Shown in pieces: positions 1 to 8,462 of a stretch of DNA of 64,000 bases (positions within the stretch are counted from its first letter, which is position 1; the number at the start of each line of letters is the position of its first letter). Origin of the DNA: Semisulcospira habei (taxonomy: Eukaryota > Mollusca > Gastropoda > Semisulcospiridae). Under the pieces are notes generated by a model, which saw only the letters and a program-made list of their open reading frames with translations, did not search any database and was not told where the DNA came from. The stretch is from contig BTPG01000004.1 of the NCBI GenBank assembly GCA_036245525.1, positions 207,125,940 to 207,189,939 of the forward strand, given 5' to 3'. Made by a program: the position numbers and the translations under genes.

Positions 1-359
1 TGATATTCATTCTAACATTGTCACTCACAAACCAGATATGTGAGGCTAGCGCTGGCAGAATTGTACACAAATCAAGGGGAATCACTCAGCGCTGGACAGA
101 CAAACAGTTAGATCCCCTGCCCCCGCCTATCAGGCACCCATTAGCCAGCCCACAGAGAAATACGCAGGTATAGAACAAGACGATCATCTACATCCCTAAG
201 GGATGTAGATGATCGTCTTGTTCTATACCTGCGTATTAAGGGATGTAGATGATCGTCTTGTTCTATACCTGCGTATTTCTCTGTGGGCTGGCGAATGGGT
301 GCCTGATAGGCGGGGGCAGGGATTCTAACATTGGTATAGAATCCCTGCCCCCGCCTATC
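1..359. repeat. Family H repeat in nested inverted arrangement
   Basis: Positions 21-200 carry a repeat also seen near-complete at 9361-9546 (opposite strand) and in part at 20121-20167, 20367-20466 and 48299-48416. Landmarks are GTGAGGCTAGCGCTGGC, CAGCGCTGGACAGACAAACA and GATCCCCTGCCCCCGCC. Here its right part is copied in inverted orientation at 182-330. A short direct repeat (about 40 bp, 183-240) marks the turn, and a second small inversion covers 308-359. It is non-coding, and its class (SINE or MITE) is unclear. Confidence 0.6.
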
Positions 360-512
360 AGAAACATAAAAGAATGGACCGAACTCGAGATGTCAGACTT
401 GCTTGCCACCGCCCAAAATAGAACTCAGTGGAGAGCACTGTCTGTTGCTGCTGCCTTTCAGTCCCCCCAACGCCCAGTTCGGGCAAGGGACTGATGATGA
501 TGATGATAGAAA
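357..512 (+). pseudogene. RTE-like LINE 3' end (truncated)
   Basis: The frame 361-494 reads NIKEWTELEMSDLLATAQNR and QWRALSVAAAF...RARD-stop. This is the C-terminal tail common at the end of RTE-like reverse transcriptases in invertebrates (...EWTGL...LL..AQDR..WR.LV....). The stop is followed at once by a short (ATG)n tail, the expected 3' terminus. The fragment is severely 5' truncated and abuts the family H composite. Confidence 0.7.
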
Positions 513-765
513 CGTGGCTCTCTGCAGAGATATACGCGAAGCACGTTGTGCGTTCCGATGTCAAACGACCTGTGATTATTTCTGATACACCTTTTCTCAG
601 AAATGGCAAGACAAGCAACCAACCCAAAAAAATGTAACCCCTTGTCTGCTGCTGACGAAACCGCTCGATGGAAAAGGCACGTCAGTAGATACACAACTTT
701 TCCGCCGAGTAGAGTCACTAGTATAGTGGTTCAGTGTTCATGTACAGCAAAGAAATGTAAGTAAG

Positions 766-945
766 GTGATTGTGCATGTAACAAGGTTACACATAACAAC
801 AAAAGTGGGGGATAATCATCATCGTCGTCGTCATCATCATCATCATCATCATAGTCATCATCATCATCATAACAATAATAATAAAAGTTTTTATAGCGCT
901 AAATCCCAATTGCTGGGCTCAAAGCGCATTACAAAGCATGCGATG
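766..945 (+). repeat. (CAT)n repeat and retroelement-tail-like segment
   Basis: Degenerate (CAT/CGT)n at about 818-870, then AATAATAATAA and TATAGCGCTAAATCCCAATTGC...CTCAAAGCGCATTACA at 872-940. The same arrangement (an A/T trinucleotide tail next to a GCGCT...AGCGC mini-hairpin) occurs at 51478-51600, 53302-53400 and 63424-63545, so it is probably the 3' terminus of a retroelement on the minus strand. Confidence 0.5.
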
Positions 946-978
946 TGATGCAGTGCGCACTCTATTTTCATCCACCGC

Positions 979-1113
979 ACCATCTGCCTCAACAGTCCCC
1001 GGTAGCAAAACGTCTCTGGGCCCACGATGGCCGCAGTGGGCGCGCGCGCTGCCGTGCGCGGGCCCACTGCGGCCGTCGTGGGCAGAAGGTCCTTTGCTTA
1101 CTGGGGTGTCGCC
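979..1113. repeat. GC-rich palindromic MITE
   Basis: An imperfect inverted repeat with arms of about 60 bp (CAGTCCCCGGTAGCAAA.. against ..TTTGCTTACTGGGGTG) and a GC core (GGCCGCAGTGGGC / GCCCACTGCGGCC). Related GC hairpins with AGCAAA-type outer arms and GGGCC cores lie at 8885-8937, 45132-45222 and 52570-52650. Positions 1114-1347 hold nothing I recognise. Confidence 0.6.
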
Positions 1114-1347
1114 AACTGCATTTGCATGTACAGTCAGTAGACACTCAACAGTCAACACAGCACGGCGAGCAAACAGAATGAGCACATCACAACAATCACT
1201 TTTTCAGATGTATCGAGCACATTTTCTGTGCAAAAGTACTCCGCTTAGAAAACTTCGAGTATTAGCAAAAATAACATGTATATCCCAACAAATCAGTTTG
1301 TGTCCTTCTGCCGTTGTGTCATATCCAAAGTATACTGACTTATAAAT

Positions 1348-1562
1348 TTAACCCATTCAGCCCTGACGCACTATAGCATGAGATGGGTCGACCGTGATAA
1401 TTCAAGGGTAGTGCCAGATTAGTTTGGCACCTGTCGGCGCCAAGCTAATCTGGCACTACCCTTAAATTATCATGATCGATCCATTTCCTGCAACAGGTGC
1501 ATTGCCGTAAATATGATGCCTCCAAAATTTGGGAAATACGTGCGTCGGGCTGAATGAGTTAA
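1348..1562. mobile_element. Family A TTAA-flanked palindromic MITE
   Basis: TTAA-CCCATTCAGCCCTGACGC at the left and GCGTCGGGCTGAATGAG-TTAA at the right are terminal inverted repeats. The core is a hairpin around TTGGCGCC with arms ATAATTCAAGGGTAGTGCCA and its complement. TTAA at both edges fits a piggyBac-like or Kolobok-like target duplication. Confidence 0.8.
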
Positions 1563-1614
1563 AGTATGTTATGATTATGTGTTGTCTTTCTGTGTATTTT
1601 GTTACTGTACTAGT

Positions 1615-1697
1615 ATATATTCTGACGATCAAAAGAAAAGCGACATTATTTTTTATTCCAAAAATGTCGCTTTTCTTTTGATCGTCAGTATGTCCAA
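1615..1697. mobile_element. Family I hairpin MITE
   Basis: A near-perfect inverted repeat with arms CTGACGATCAAAAGAAAAGCGACAT and its complement, ending just 17 bp from the exon 6 splice donor of the MGAT4-like gene. Other copies: 9907-10011, 35529-35638 and 41981-42094. Confidence 0.75.
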
Positions 1698-1713
1698 AGC
1701 ATACGGTACTCAC

Positions 1714-2034
1714 CTCCCCAGGAAATCCAGTTTCTATGACAATGCTATCCAGCACACACGGCGTGGTGAATACAACAGTCACGGAGTCTCCCTCCTGCAC
1801 CTCCGAGCCCCAGAAATACTGGTTAGACAGGGTGTTGTATGCGTTCCTCAGTTCAAACTTTTTGTACGTCCGTATGGAGGTGTAGAGGTTTGCTGGCGGG
1901 TTGATGTGACCCTGAGACACCTTGGCGACGGCATTGACCTGTGGTATTGGGTCCACCTTGCGCGTGACGTTGCCTAGCGACGAATACTTGCCTTGGTGAA
2001 AGAACAGCGTGCCTTTCCGTCGTATGACGTTTTT
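1714..2034 (-). CDS. MGAT4-like exon 6 (end of GT54 domain, start of lectin-like domain)
   Basis: Acceptor GATTTTTACAG/AAAAAC, donor GGGGAG/GTGAGTACC, 107 codons. [20 protein letters not shown] fits the family's [35 protein letters not shown] and [17 protein letters not shown] fit NPPAxVSTSLKTYxxFTLE and FFWAxxPxxGDxIxF at the start of the C-terminal beta-sandwich (lectin-like) domain. The exon ends in phase 0. No continuation exon was found between it and position 1. Confidence 0.9.
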
Positions 2035-5000
2035 CTGTAAAAATCATAAATGAAAACCAACATTTTAAATCCGTAAAATGCCTGTAAGACTGATGTCATG
2101 AAAACGCGAAGTCTGCACAAATAAACACGCAGTTAAAGTTGAACTTCGTTTTGACCTTGACCTTGAACCAAAAAAATGAACTAACAGACACTCCGGACAG
2201 GCATCATAAAGCGTGTACTTTCTTTAGTTTCAGACGCTTAGGTGTACTCAGATTGTTACAGGCAAGGACGAATGTCTATGAATCCACTGAAAGTTATTAT
2301 ATTATATTGAGCAACATTTTGCCTGATATAGTGCGATAACATGCAGATGTGATTACGAGACTCGAATCAAAATGTCCGAGTCGAAGACGAGGACATTTGA
2401 TTTGAGTCAAGTAATGACATCTGTCTGTTTATCGGAACTATATCAATCAAAATTGTTGCTCAATATAATATTATATGTACCCAGTCCAAAACAAAACTAT
2501 GCCTCGCGTCATTCATTTTACGGCCGATTGCGGTGTTCAGATAAAACATGAATGGCAAACGGCCGCACATCACTGTCGACTCAGCGCGTAGATTTCGATT
2601 GACTAGGAAGACATCAGTGCATTGTATAACCGTGCGTGTTGCTGAGTTAATTCTAATTATAACTAGATGAGGCATAAGTGCGGAAAATGCCAGCAGGTTT
2701 GTTTGTTTTGTTCTTTTCTCAGGTCATCGATCGCCAGCTGACATCTCGTCAATTTCACTTGTCAGTCCAGCCCGACTCGAGCGTTTTCTGGCGTCTTTTC
2801 TCCGTTCGTGTGTGTGTATAGGATATAAATTTCGAGCATTCATACACACTGAGAAGTATGACATTACCACTACACATAAGGAGCGCGTTAATGTTGCAGT
2901 GTGAGCATACATGAGTCATTGTCTAAAGCGTGCGCATGCGTGTGCGAGTTGTGAGTGCGCGCTTAGAGTTATAATTATTATAAGATAAGCGCATTATAAA
3001 TACCGTAATTATTATTATCATATTTCGGGTTTTCGTTTTGAAAATCCAAGTATCGGCAAGATCGAGTCTTCTTGGTGAGCAAGGGATTTTGGGAAGGGAA
3101 GTATACCTAGCAAGCTCATGAATATTAATTTGCTTGTTATACAATATATTAATACATGTGTCAAAGAAGGGAAAACTTTATGGAGTGGGTACATACTATT
3201 ATACACCAGATGATAGATCTTACGAGAGGTTTACGTGATATCTAAGGCAACGGCAAGTCCATGAGGTCAGGTCGGTGCATAGGTTAGGTTCAATGGTGCG
3301 CAAGCCACTGCGCCAGGTGCTCCGCCATAGCGGAGCACCTGGCGCAGTGGCTTGCGCACGACTGACGCTCAGTCGTTCAACTTTGGCCTGTTTCTTTCGA
3401 TAGTGGGCCGCAGCAAATGTACACACAATGTAAAAAATGCAATCAATCTATTAAAAAAAAAATACTAGAACAATGGCAACAACTTTAAAAGAAAGATATA
3501 CCTGCAGCATGAGGTTGTAAAAGTGATGAATGAGAAAGTCACACGGCATCTCCAGGTAAAATACCCTCAGCACGGACACCAGTTTTGGCAAATCAGCAGT
3601 ACGGAAGAGCTTGCCAATGAAGCCATGAGGACAGACCTCCAGGCCGGCCCAAGGTTTAGCGGCGTTTATCTGAATAAAGTCGTGGATGTGTTGAACGTAA
3701 TTGGGCGCTGCCAGGACATCGTCTTCAATCTGCAGAAAATGTTAATATAGGAGTTAACTCATTCAGCCCGACGGCTGTATTTCCCAAATTTTGGAGGCGT
3801 CATCTAATGACTATGCACCAGTTGCAGGAGATGGATCGACCATGATAATTCAAGGGCAGTGCTAGATTAGCTTGGCGCCGACAGGCACCACGCTAATCTG
3901 GCACTAGCCTTGAATTATCATGGTCGACCCATCTCCTGCTGTAGTGCGTCAGGGCTGAATTGGTTAACGTCCATATTTGTTGCCGGTATCCCGCAAAAAA
4001 TACCGGTATGACACCCCAAAAAGTTAAAGTACCGGTACGGATTTTCGTACCAGTACCGGTATGAAACTCTACCTGCAGCAGAGAATTACGAGAATTCCTG
4101 GCACGCGGGGGAGATCCACTCTGATAGATTCCTAAACTCCCTCCTAAGCAAATCGTACGTTTTGTCTTTGCAGCGGTCGCTTGATCACGCCCTTGAATCG
4201 CAAGCAAAACGCACGCGATTTATGTCCCTCTGTCTGACCTAATTTTGAGTTAAACCCTACACCGTCATTGGCCGAAGACTGCGTTTCTAAAATCCTTCTT
4301 AATTCAACGCCAAGAAACAAAGGGACATGGATGCAAAAGTGGTTCCAGCAAGAGGCATAGATTCTCATGACCCCCTGCAACTGCGGGGGCTCACGAAGAT
4401 CTATGTCTCTTGCAGAACGTGGATCATGTTCACTTGGTTGGTTTTTTTTTTTCTCGACACAGGACCGGTTTTAACTCATTCGCGACCAGCCGCATCCGGA
4501 TGTGCAGCATAAGCCGCGCATCCGGATGCGGCTGATCGCGAATGAGTTATTAGAACTAGGGAAAGCTTCAGTTCGAAACGAAAGTAAGAAGCTTTACCTG
4601 CAGATAATACGTCGAGAGCGGGATACAAAACTCCATCAGGGCGGCGTAGTCCAGGTTCTGCTTGGATCGCCAACGCACGCGGTGAATGTTGTCGTTATAC
4701 GTTCGCTTGAGGTTGTCGTTCTGGTACAGATGCTCCGTGTCCGGGGCGCTGACTGCTAGTAAAAGTCCTGACTGCAGCTGTTGAGGGTATGTGTTCTGGA
4801 ACAGATCAAAAGGGGTGTGGGTGTGGGTGTGGAGTGTGGAGCTGTGTGTGTGCCGGTCTGTGACTTTGGACCTTGCGGACCGAAGGCCGTAAGGTCAAAA
4901 ATCACAGACCGGCGCAAGTGATAGACGATGGATAAACGCAGGGTCGACTGGCGGACGGCTGGGATTTTATGGAAGGATGAAGGGATGGACGGACGGACGG

Positions 5001-8000
5001 ACGAGCGGATGGATGGATGGATGGATGGGCGGGCGGGCGGGCGGACGGAGGGATGGATGGATGGATGGATGGATGGATGGATGAATGGATGGATGGACGG
5101 ACGGACGGACGGGCGGACGGATGGACGGAAGGAGGGATGCATGAAGGGATGGACGGACGGATGGACGAAGGGATGGACGGGCGGGCGGGTGGTTACGGAC
5201 GGACGAATGGATGGTAGGATAAAGGGACGGACGGTCGGACGGCGCCAAGCTCTTCTGGCACAACCCTTGCACTATCACGCATGTACCGCTGTAGTATGCC
5301 AGGGCTCAGTGAGCCAAACGAGGGACGTACTCTCACCTTTATACGTTGAAGGACGGCACTGTTATATGCCTGGTCTCGGTCAGCCAGGATGACCACCAGG
5401 GTTATCTCCCTTTGTTGAGCGGGAGAACTCTGGTTCAAAAGGGAGGCGAGCGTGCTGAAGAAGTAGTCTCCCTTTTCTCGCTTCAGCGTAGGTATGCCGA
5501 TAGATAGATAAACTGCAATAGAAAAGGAATGCAGCATTTATTGTTAATCAATCGGAGCAGGAGAGCGTCGGACTAGGAGAGCGAAGGGAATCACCGGGTC
5601 GTGGGTTCGAATCCCCGTCCCGCCCCGGTAGCTGGACTCGCAATCCAGGGGGAAAATACGGGCTTGTTCAGTAGCATGTCCATTGAAAGGTCCTGGTAAA
5701 TCAAAGTGGCACAGCTGGAGTGCGCCTGAGTTGATCAGTGTTCAGGTCGTACTCCATAGGTAATAGATTTCCCTGCCCCCCTCCCCCTCCCCATGACCCG
5801 CCCGTCAGAGCCGTCCATTATCACTTCGGTGCCGTGGACGTTAAACCCGAACTAACCAACCTTGTTAACCAATTTAACCCAACGCCGTACAACAGGATAT
5901 GGACGGACCATGATAATTCAAGGGTAGCGCCAGATTGGCTTGGCGCCTGATGGCGCCAGGCTAATCTGGCACTCTCCTTGAATTATCATGGTAGATCCAT
6001 CCTCTACAAGTGGTACATAGTCGTTAGGTGACATCTGTACAATTTGGGAAACGCGGACGTGAGGTTAAATGGGTTAAAGAGTCAAAGGTCAGTTATGCAA
6101 AATGTTTGGCTGCTCGTGTTACTCACTCACTCACTCACTCACTCACTCACTCACTCATCATATGTTAATTAACATACGGTCAAACCAGTCCAAACGACTA
6201 TCTGCATAATGCGACCATACGTGTAAGCAGAGCATTCAGTTTGGTACCATGTTCTACATTACTTTACTATGATTATCCTTTGTAAGGAGACTACTTGTCT
6301 AAAGCGACCACTTTTTGATAGTCCGTTCGGTGGTCGCATAACGGCCCATCACAGAAAATTCATTTTGTAAAATGAAATGCCTAAACACATTCTGGCACAC
6401 TTTTCAAACCTTCAGAAACAAAGCGTGCTTTCAGACTCTGTGAGTGCGTGCGTCCTTACCTGCGTGCGTGTGTTGTTGGGTCCCAACCTCGGGTGACCTA
6501 ACCTCGGCCAGAGTGACATATAATGCTCAAAATAGTAAGGTACATTTACATTTAGCTTGAATTACTACAAATTCTCAGAATGGGTATAGTAACGGTTATA
6601 TCAGTGATTATCCATACCATTGGCCTACAATTTCACAACATTGGTGTGACATCCAGTACTGACAAAAAGTAAGGTACATCATAAATTCAGACTGAATTAC
6701 TAAAATGTAGGAAAACACCTTACATCTGCAAACTGCACTCACCTTTTTGGTCTGATTAATGTTTAAACGTGTTGGGACATTTTAATAATTCAAGCTTAAA
6801 GTAATACATATTTTACTTTTTGTGAGCACTATATGTCACACCAGTGTTGTGAAATTGTAGGCCAGTGGGATGTCAAATCCCTGATGTACCCTGTGCTTAT
6901 ACCGATCCTGAGGACTTTTATTAATTGAAGCTGTAAAGTTAATATACCTTACTATTTGTGAGCAGTATATGTCACTTAGGTCGATGTTCGGTCGACGCCG
7001 AGGTTGGAACCCAACGTATGTACGTGATACGCGTTTCATTTACCTGGTGTTGACCTTGGTGTGCCTGCCAACAATGAACTGCTCTGGCTACCGCTGGTGT
7101 TGCCGTTAACATTGTCACTCGTTCCGTTTCCATGGGAACCCGCATCGACTCTAACTGTTGTGGCGATACTAGCTGCGTTGTCAAGGGGACGGGGAGTGTT
7201 GCGTTGGAGCGTAGGTGGCAGTGCGTTGTCATGGTTACCAGCCACGTTGCTTGGCAAACGCAAGGTCGTTGCGTTGCTGTGTTCCGTCACGCCGAATGTT
7301 ACAAGCTGCTGGAGCTGTTGCTTGAGGACTAGTTTAGTCACTGCAACAAATAAAGAGAAATTAACCCCTTCGTCCTAACACTACACAGAGCAACACCCAA
7401 ATGCAAAAGGCATAGATTATCATGAGCCCCCGCAAATGCAGGGGTTCATGAGGATCTATGTCTCTTGACGGATTCATTCATATCTGTGCGCCTCAGTCAG
7501 GGACACCCCTCAGACGCTTGTAGTCGAAGAAACTGTATTACTGGACAACAACGGGCACTCGACGGGCGTGTCTGTGAGTTTGCGCGTGTGGAAGCGAAAT
7601 CATTAACCTCTTTCCTGCCACTGTACGTATATTTTTGTTTCAGAGATCGTTGTTCATTCAACGACTAAAAGTAAAAGCCACAACCGTCCAAACCGTCCAC
7701 GACTGCCCAAGAAACATGGATACAAATTGGTCTCTGCAAAAGGCATAGATCCTCATGAGTCCCCGCTGTCGCAGGGGACTCATGAGGATCTATGTCTCTT
7801 ACAGTTGGGTCGTGTTCACTTATTCTCGGCAGTGACGGGGTTAAGACCAATGTAAGACCTGTTGTTTGTTTGCTTGACGGGGTTAAGACCCGTGTAAGAC
7901 CTGTTGTTTGTTTGCTTGACGGGGTTAAGACCAATGTAAGACCTGTTGTTTGTTTGCTTGACGGGGTTAAGACCAATGTAAGACCTGTTGTTTGTTTGCT

Positions 8001-8442
8001 TGACGGGGTTAAGACCAATGTAAGACCTGTTGTTTGTTTGCTTGAAGAGAAGAATCCAACGAAGAAAGAAACACTCTTAGAAAAGACAGTTACAACACAA
8101 TGTTTGTTTGTTTGTTTGTTTGTTTGTTTGTTTGTTTGTTTGTTTGTTTGTTTGTTTGTTTGTTTGTTTGTAGCTATGTTTTTGACGGTGAAAAACATGT
8201 ACCAAGTTTGCGTGTTAAGTACCACCTGCCCCCCCCCAACCAGTCCCCCCCCAGTTCCCCCCCCCCCCCCGCCCCCCTCCCCCCGCCCCCCATGCCCATT
8301 CCTGCTCACCTGTGGAAACGTCACGTGACTGGTCCTGCGTTACGCGATGCATAATGATGACGTAAACACCGATGACAACCAAGAAGACACTGATGGCGAT
8401 ACGAAACGAGCGTAACAATAGCCGCACACACGCCCTCCGCAT
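1714..8442 (-). CDS. MGAT4-type N-acetylglucosaminyltransferase (GT54), six exons, 3' end outside window
   Basis: Joining 8442-8310, 7340-7044, 5512-5337, 4771-4598, 3729-3502 and 2034-1714 gives 133+297+176+174+228+321 nt = 443 codons without a stop. Every intron is GT-AG and all phases match (1,1,0,0,0). The protein resembles alpha-1,3-mannosyl-glycoprotein 4-beta-N-acetylglucosaminyltransferase (MGAT4/GnT-IV), a Golgi type II membrane enzyme that adds beta1,4-GlcNAc from UDP-GlcNAc to the alpha1,3-mannose arm of N-glycans. Visible landmarks are a signal anchor at about residues 13-31, a Ser/Thr/Asn-rich stem at about 45-143, [16 protein letters not shown] at the catalytic start, [20 protein letters not shown] at the metal/nucleotide site, [13 protein letters not shown], and [18 protein letters not shown] leading into the C-terminal lectin-like part. 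Known family members run about 480-550 residues, so roughly 50-100 C-terminal residues are missing, presumably below position 1. Which MGAT4 paralogue group (A/B, C or D) it belongs to cannot be decided here. Confidence 0.9.
2296..2476. mobile_element. Palindromic MITE in MGAT4-like intron 5
   Basis: Arms of about 80 bp starting ATTATATTGAGCAACA and ending TGTTGCTCAATATAAT, with an internal AT(A)TAGT...GCAGATGT segment also inverted. No other copy was seen in the window. The rest of intron 5 (2477-3295) has no recognisable feature. Confidence 0.65.
3296..3359. repeat. Perfect 30-bp-stem hairpin
   Basis: GTGCGCAAGCCACTGCGCCA plus GGTGCTCCGC is followed by a CATA loop and the exact reverse complement. 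No mismatches, single copy in the window, within MGAT4-like intron 5 about 140 bp downstream of exon 5 in the sense direction. Confidence 0.8.
3502..3729 (-). CDS. MGAT4-like exon 5 (EDD catalytic motif)
   Basis: Acceptor CATTTTCTGCAG/ATTG, donor CTGCAG/GTATATC, 76 codons, phase 0 at both ends. It starts with [18 protein letters not shown], so the preceding YYLQ plus IEDD rebuilds the Y(Y/I)QLEDD metal/nucleotide-binding motif at about residues 262-264. It continues with [20 protein letters not shown] and [14 protein letters not shown], corresponding to the family's LEFSQLGFIGKMFQ and FYKEKPIDWLLDH segments. Confidence 0.92.
3754..3967. mobile_element. Family A MITE in MGAT4-like intron 4
   Basis: TTAA at 3754-3757 and 3964-3967; outer arms CTCATTCAGCCCGACG and its mate; core hairpin around TTGGCGCCGACAGGC. 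It ends 24 bp from the exon 5 acceptor, so it may sit close to the branch point. A following stretch (3975-4070) has several TACCGGTA repeats. Confidence 0.78.
4250..4474. mobile_element. Family E MITE (GAGGCATAGATCCTCATGAG hairpin)
   Basis: TTAA at 4250-4253 and 4471-4474. Central hairpin CAAGAGGCATAGATTCTCATG / complement ending GTCTCTTG. The outer part matches other E copies (AATTCAACGCCAAGAAACA..GGACATGGATGCAAA). Its right TTAA is also the left TTAA of the next element. Confidence 0.7.
4471..4551. mobile_element. Family F MITE (81 bp)
   Basis: TTAACTCATTCGCGACCAGC at the left, GCTGATCGCGAATGAGTTAT at the right (last base of TTAA changed). Inner stem CCGCATCCGGATG. A second copy is at 34634-34715 and a diverged one at about 12990-13047. 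Confidence 0.75.
4598..4771 (-). CDS. MGAT4-like exon 4 ([12 protein letters not shown] motif)
   Basis: Acceptor CAACAGCTGCAG/TCAGGA, donor CTGCAG/GTAAAGC, 58 codons, phase 0 at both ends. The exon opens with [20 protein letters not shown] and carries [18 protein letters not shown], the strongly conserved RVRWRTKQNLDY block of MGAT4 enzymes, ending in STYYLQ. A second AG nearer the exon (TTTTACTAGCAG) was rejected because it breaks the reading phase and removes the conserved SGL start. Confidence 0.92.
4845..4922. repeat. Hairpin element (CCGTAAGGTC family)
   Basis: Arms GTGTGCCGGTCTGTGACTTT and AAAATCACAGACCGGCGCAA with inner GGACCTT / CCGTAAGGTC. Related copies lie at 19228-19287 and 26988-27025. 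It lies in MGAT4-like intron 3, 70 bp upstream of exon 4. Confidence 0.6.
4978..5240 (+). repeat. Degenerate (GGAT/GGAC/GGGC)n tetranucleotide array
   Basis: About 260 bp of GGAY/GGGC repeats filling most of MGAT4-like intron 3. The long open frames here (MDG-rich or HPSIHPS-rich) are repeat artefacts. Confidence 0.9.
5337..5512 (-). CDS. MGAT4-like exon 3 (start of GT54 domain)
   Basis: Acceptor TTCTATTGCAG, donor ATAAAG/GTGAGA. Encodes [20 protein letters not shown] followed by [20 protein letters not shown] and [18 protein letters not shown]. This matches the LTIGIPTVKRE...Y...TLxSLI...VVFIG opening of the GT54 catalytic domain. The valine codon before YLS is split between exons 2 and 3. 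Confidence 0.9.
5561..5870 (+). mobile_element. tRNA-derived SINE, copy 1
   Basis: A perfect pol III B box GGTTCGAATCC lies at 5604-5614. The body then reads GGTCCTGGTAAATCAAAGTG, CACAGCTGGAGTGCGCC and TGTTCAGGTCGTACTCC. A second copy of the body lies at 19930-20115 on the minus strand. Confidence 0.65.
5874..6077. mobile_element. Family A MITE in MGAT4-like intron 2
   Basis: TTAA-CCCAACGCCG at the left, GTTAAATGGG-TTAA at the right; core hairpin around TTGGCGCCTGATGGCGCCA. Confidence 0.8.
6120..6158 (+). repeat. (ACTC)n microsatellite
   Basis: About nine perfect ACTC units. Positions 6159-6475 show nothing recognisable. Confidence 0.9.
6476..7016. mobile_element. TIR element, TTGGGTCCCAACC ends, in MGAT4-like intron 2
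   Basis: Left end TTGGGTCCCAACCTCGG, right end CCGAGGTTGGAACCCAA. Next inside both ends comes GTGACATATA.TGCTCA..ATAGTAAGGTA in inverted orientation, and the same motif recurs twice more internally (about 6650-6680 and 6810-6845), so four copies make a double palindrome. No transposase. It ends about 28 bp from the exon 2 donor. Confidence 0.65.
7044..7340 (-). CDS. MGAT4-like exon 2 (stem region)
   Basis: The exon starts after TTTGTTGCAG and ends at CACCAG/GTAAATG. It is 297 nt, entering with two bases and leaving with one, which fits exons 1 and 3. The roughly 99 residues have low complexity, rich in Ser, Thr, Asn and Gly, with several N-X-S/T sequons (NAT, NGT, NTS) and no predicted fold. 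This suits the flexible lumenal stem between membrane anchor and catalytic domain. Stem sequence is poorly conserved in this family, so the exon is assigned by splice phase and position rather than similarity. Confidence 0.8.
7361..7475. mobile_element. Family E MITE fragment
   Basis: TTAACCCCTTCGTCC start, then the E hairpin AAAGGCATAGATTATCATGA / complement ending TATGTCTCTTG. The right end is missing. Lies in MGAT4-like intron 1, 20 bp from the exon 2 acceptor. Confidence 0.65.
7603..7844. mobile_element. Family E MITE, complete
   Basis: TTAA-CCTCTTTCCTGCCACTGTA at the left and TTCTCGGCAGTGACGGGG-TTAA at the right form short inverted ends. The central hairpin is GGCATAGATCCTCATGAG with its complement ATGAGGATCTATGTCTCTT. 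Confidence 0.75.
7834..8043 (+). repeat. 42-bp tandem repeat, five copies
   Basis: Copies start at 7834, 7876, 7918, 7960 and 8002. Each begins GACGGGGTTAAGACC, so the first copy overlaps the right end of the neighbouring E element (GACGGGG-TTAA). Copy 2 differs by ACC(C/A)(G/A)TG changes. It lies in intron 1 and is not coding, although 42 is divisible by three and the frame stays open. Confidence 0.9.
8100..8172 (+). repeat. (GTTT)n microsatellite, then a C-rich tract to 8291
   Basis: About 17 GTTT units, followed at 8227-8291 by C runs next to the exon 1 donor of the MGAT4-like gene. Confidence 0.9.
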
Positions 8443-8462
8443 TGTGACGTCACAGCAGCCTC
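8310..8462 (-). CDS. MGAT4-like exon 1 (start codon, signal anchor)
   Basis: The ATG at 8442-8440 opens [18 protein letters not shown] and then a hydrophobic run ([12 protein letters not shown]), a positive-inside signal anchor as expected for a type II Golgi enzyme. The exon codes 44 residues plus one nucleotide and ends at the donor CACAG/GTGAGC. Upstream, 8463-8475 reads as a good acceptor (TGTGTTTCCAG/GAGG), so 8443-8462 is probably 5' UTR spliced from an upstream leader exon that I could not place. An in-frame upstream ATG (MFPGG) lies across that acceptor and is not preferred. Confidence 0.82.

Noticed and set aside
1462..1713. Continuation of the MGAT4-like frame past 1714 as coding
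   Set aside because: A consensus GTGAGT donor lies at 1713-1708 and the frame beyond runs into a family I MITE and a family A MITE.
3220..3426. Cys/Arg-rich 68-codon frame
   Set aside because: It spans the perfect hairpin at 3296-3359, so both strands look open by palindromy.
2037..3501. An extra MGAT4-like micro-exon between exons 5 and 6
   Set aside because: Considered because mammalian MGAT4A has extra residues here, but exon 5 ends and exon 6 starts in phase 0 and [12 protein letters not shown] joins well, as in shorter MGAT4 relatives.
4756..5392. MDGRTDGR- and HPSIHPS-rich open frames
   Set aside because: Translation of a degenerate GGAT/GGAC tetranucleotide array inside intron 3.
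5561..5640. A functional tRNA gene
   Set aside because: There is a good B box, but no cloverleaf closes and the sequence continues into a repeated body, so it is a SINE head. The same holds for 31249 and 42190 (minus).
7834..8043. CRISPR-like array
   Set aside because: Units are contiguous with no variable spacers, and the sequence is clearly eukaryotic.
7665..8328. Repeat protein with a 14-residue period
   Set aside because: Made by the 42-bp tandem array and (GTTT)n in an intron; open in both strands because the unit length is divisible by three.
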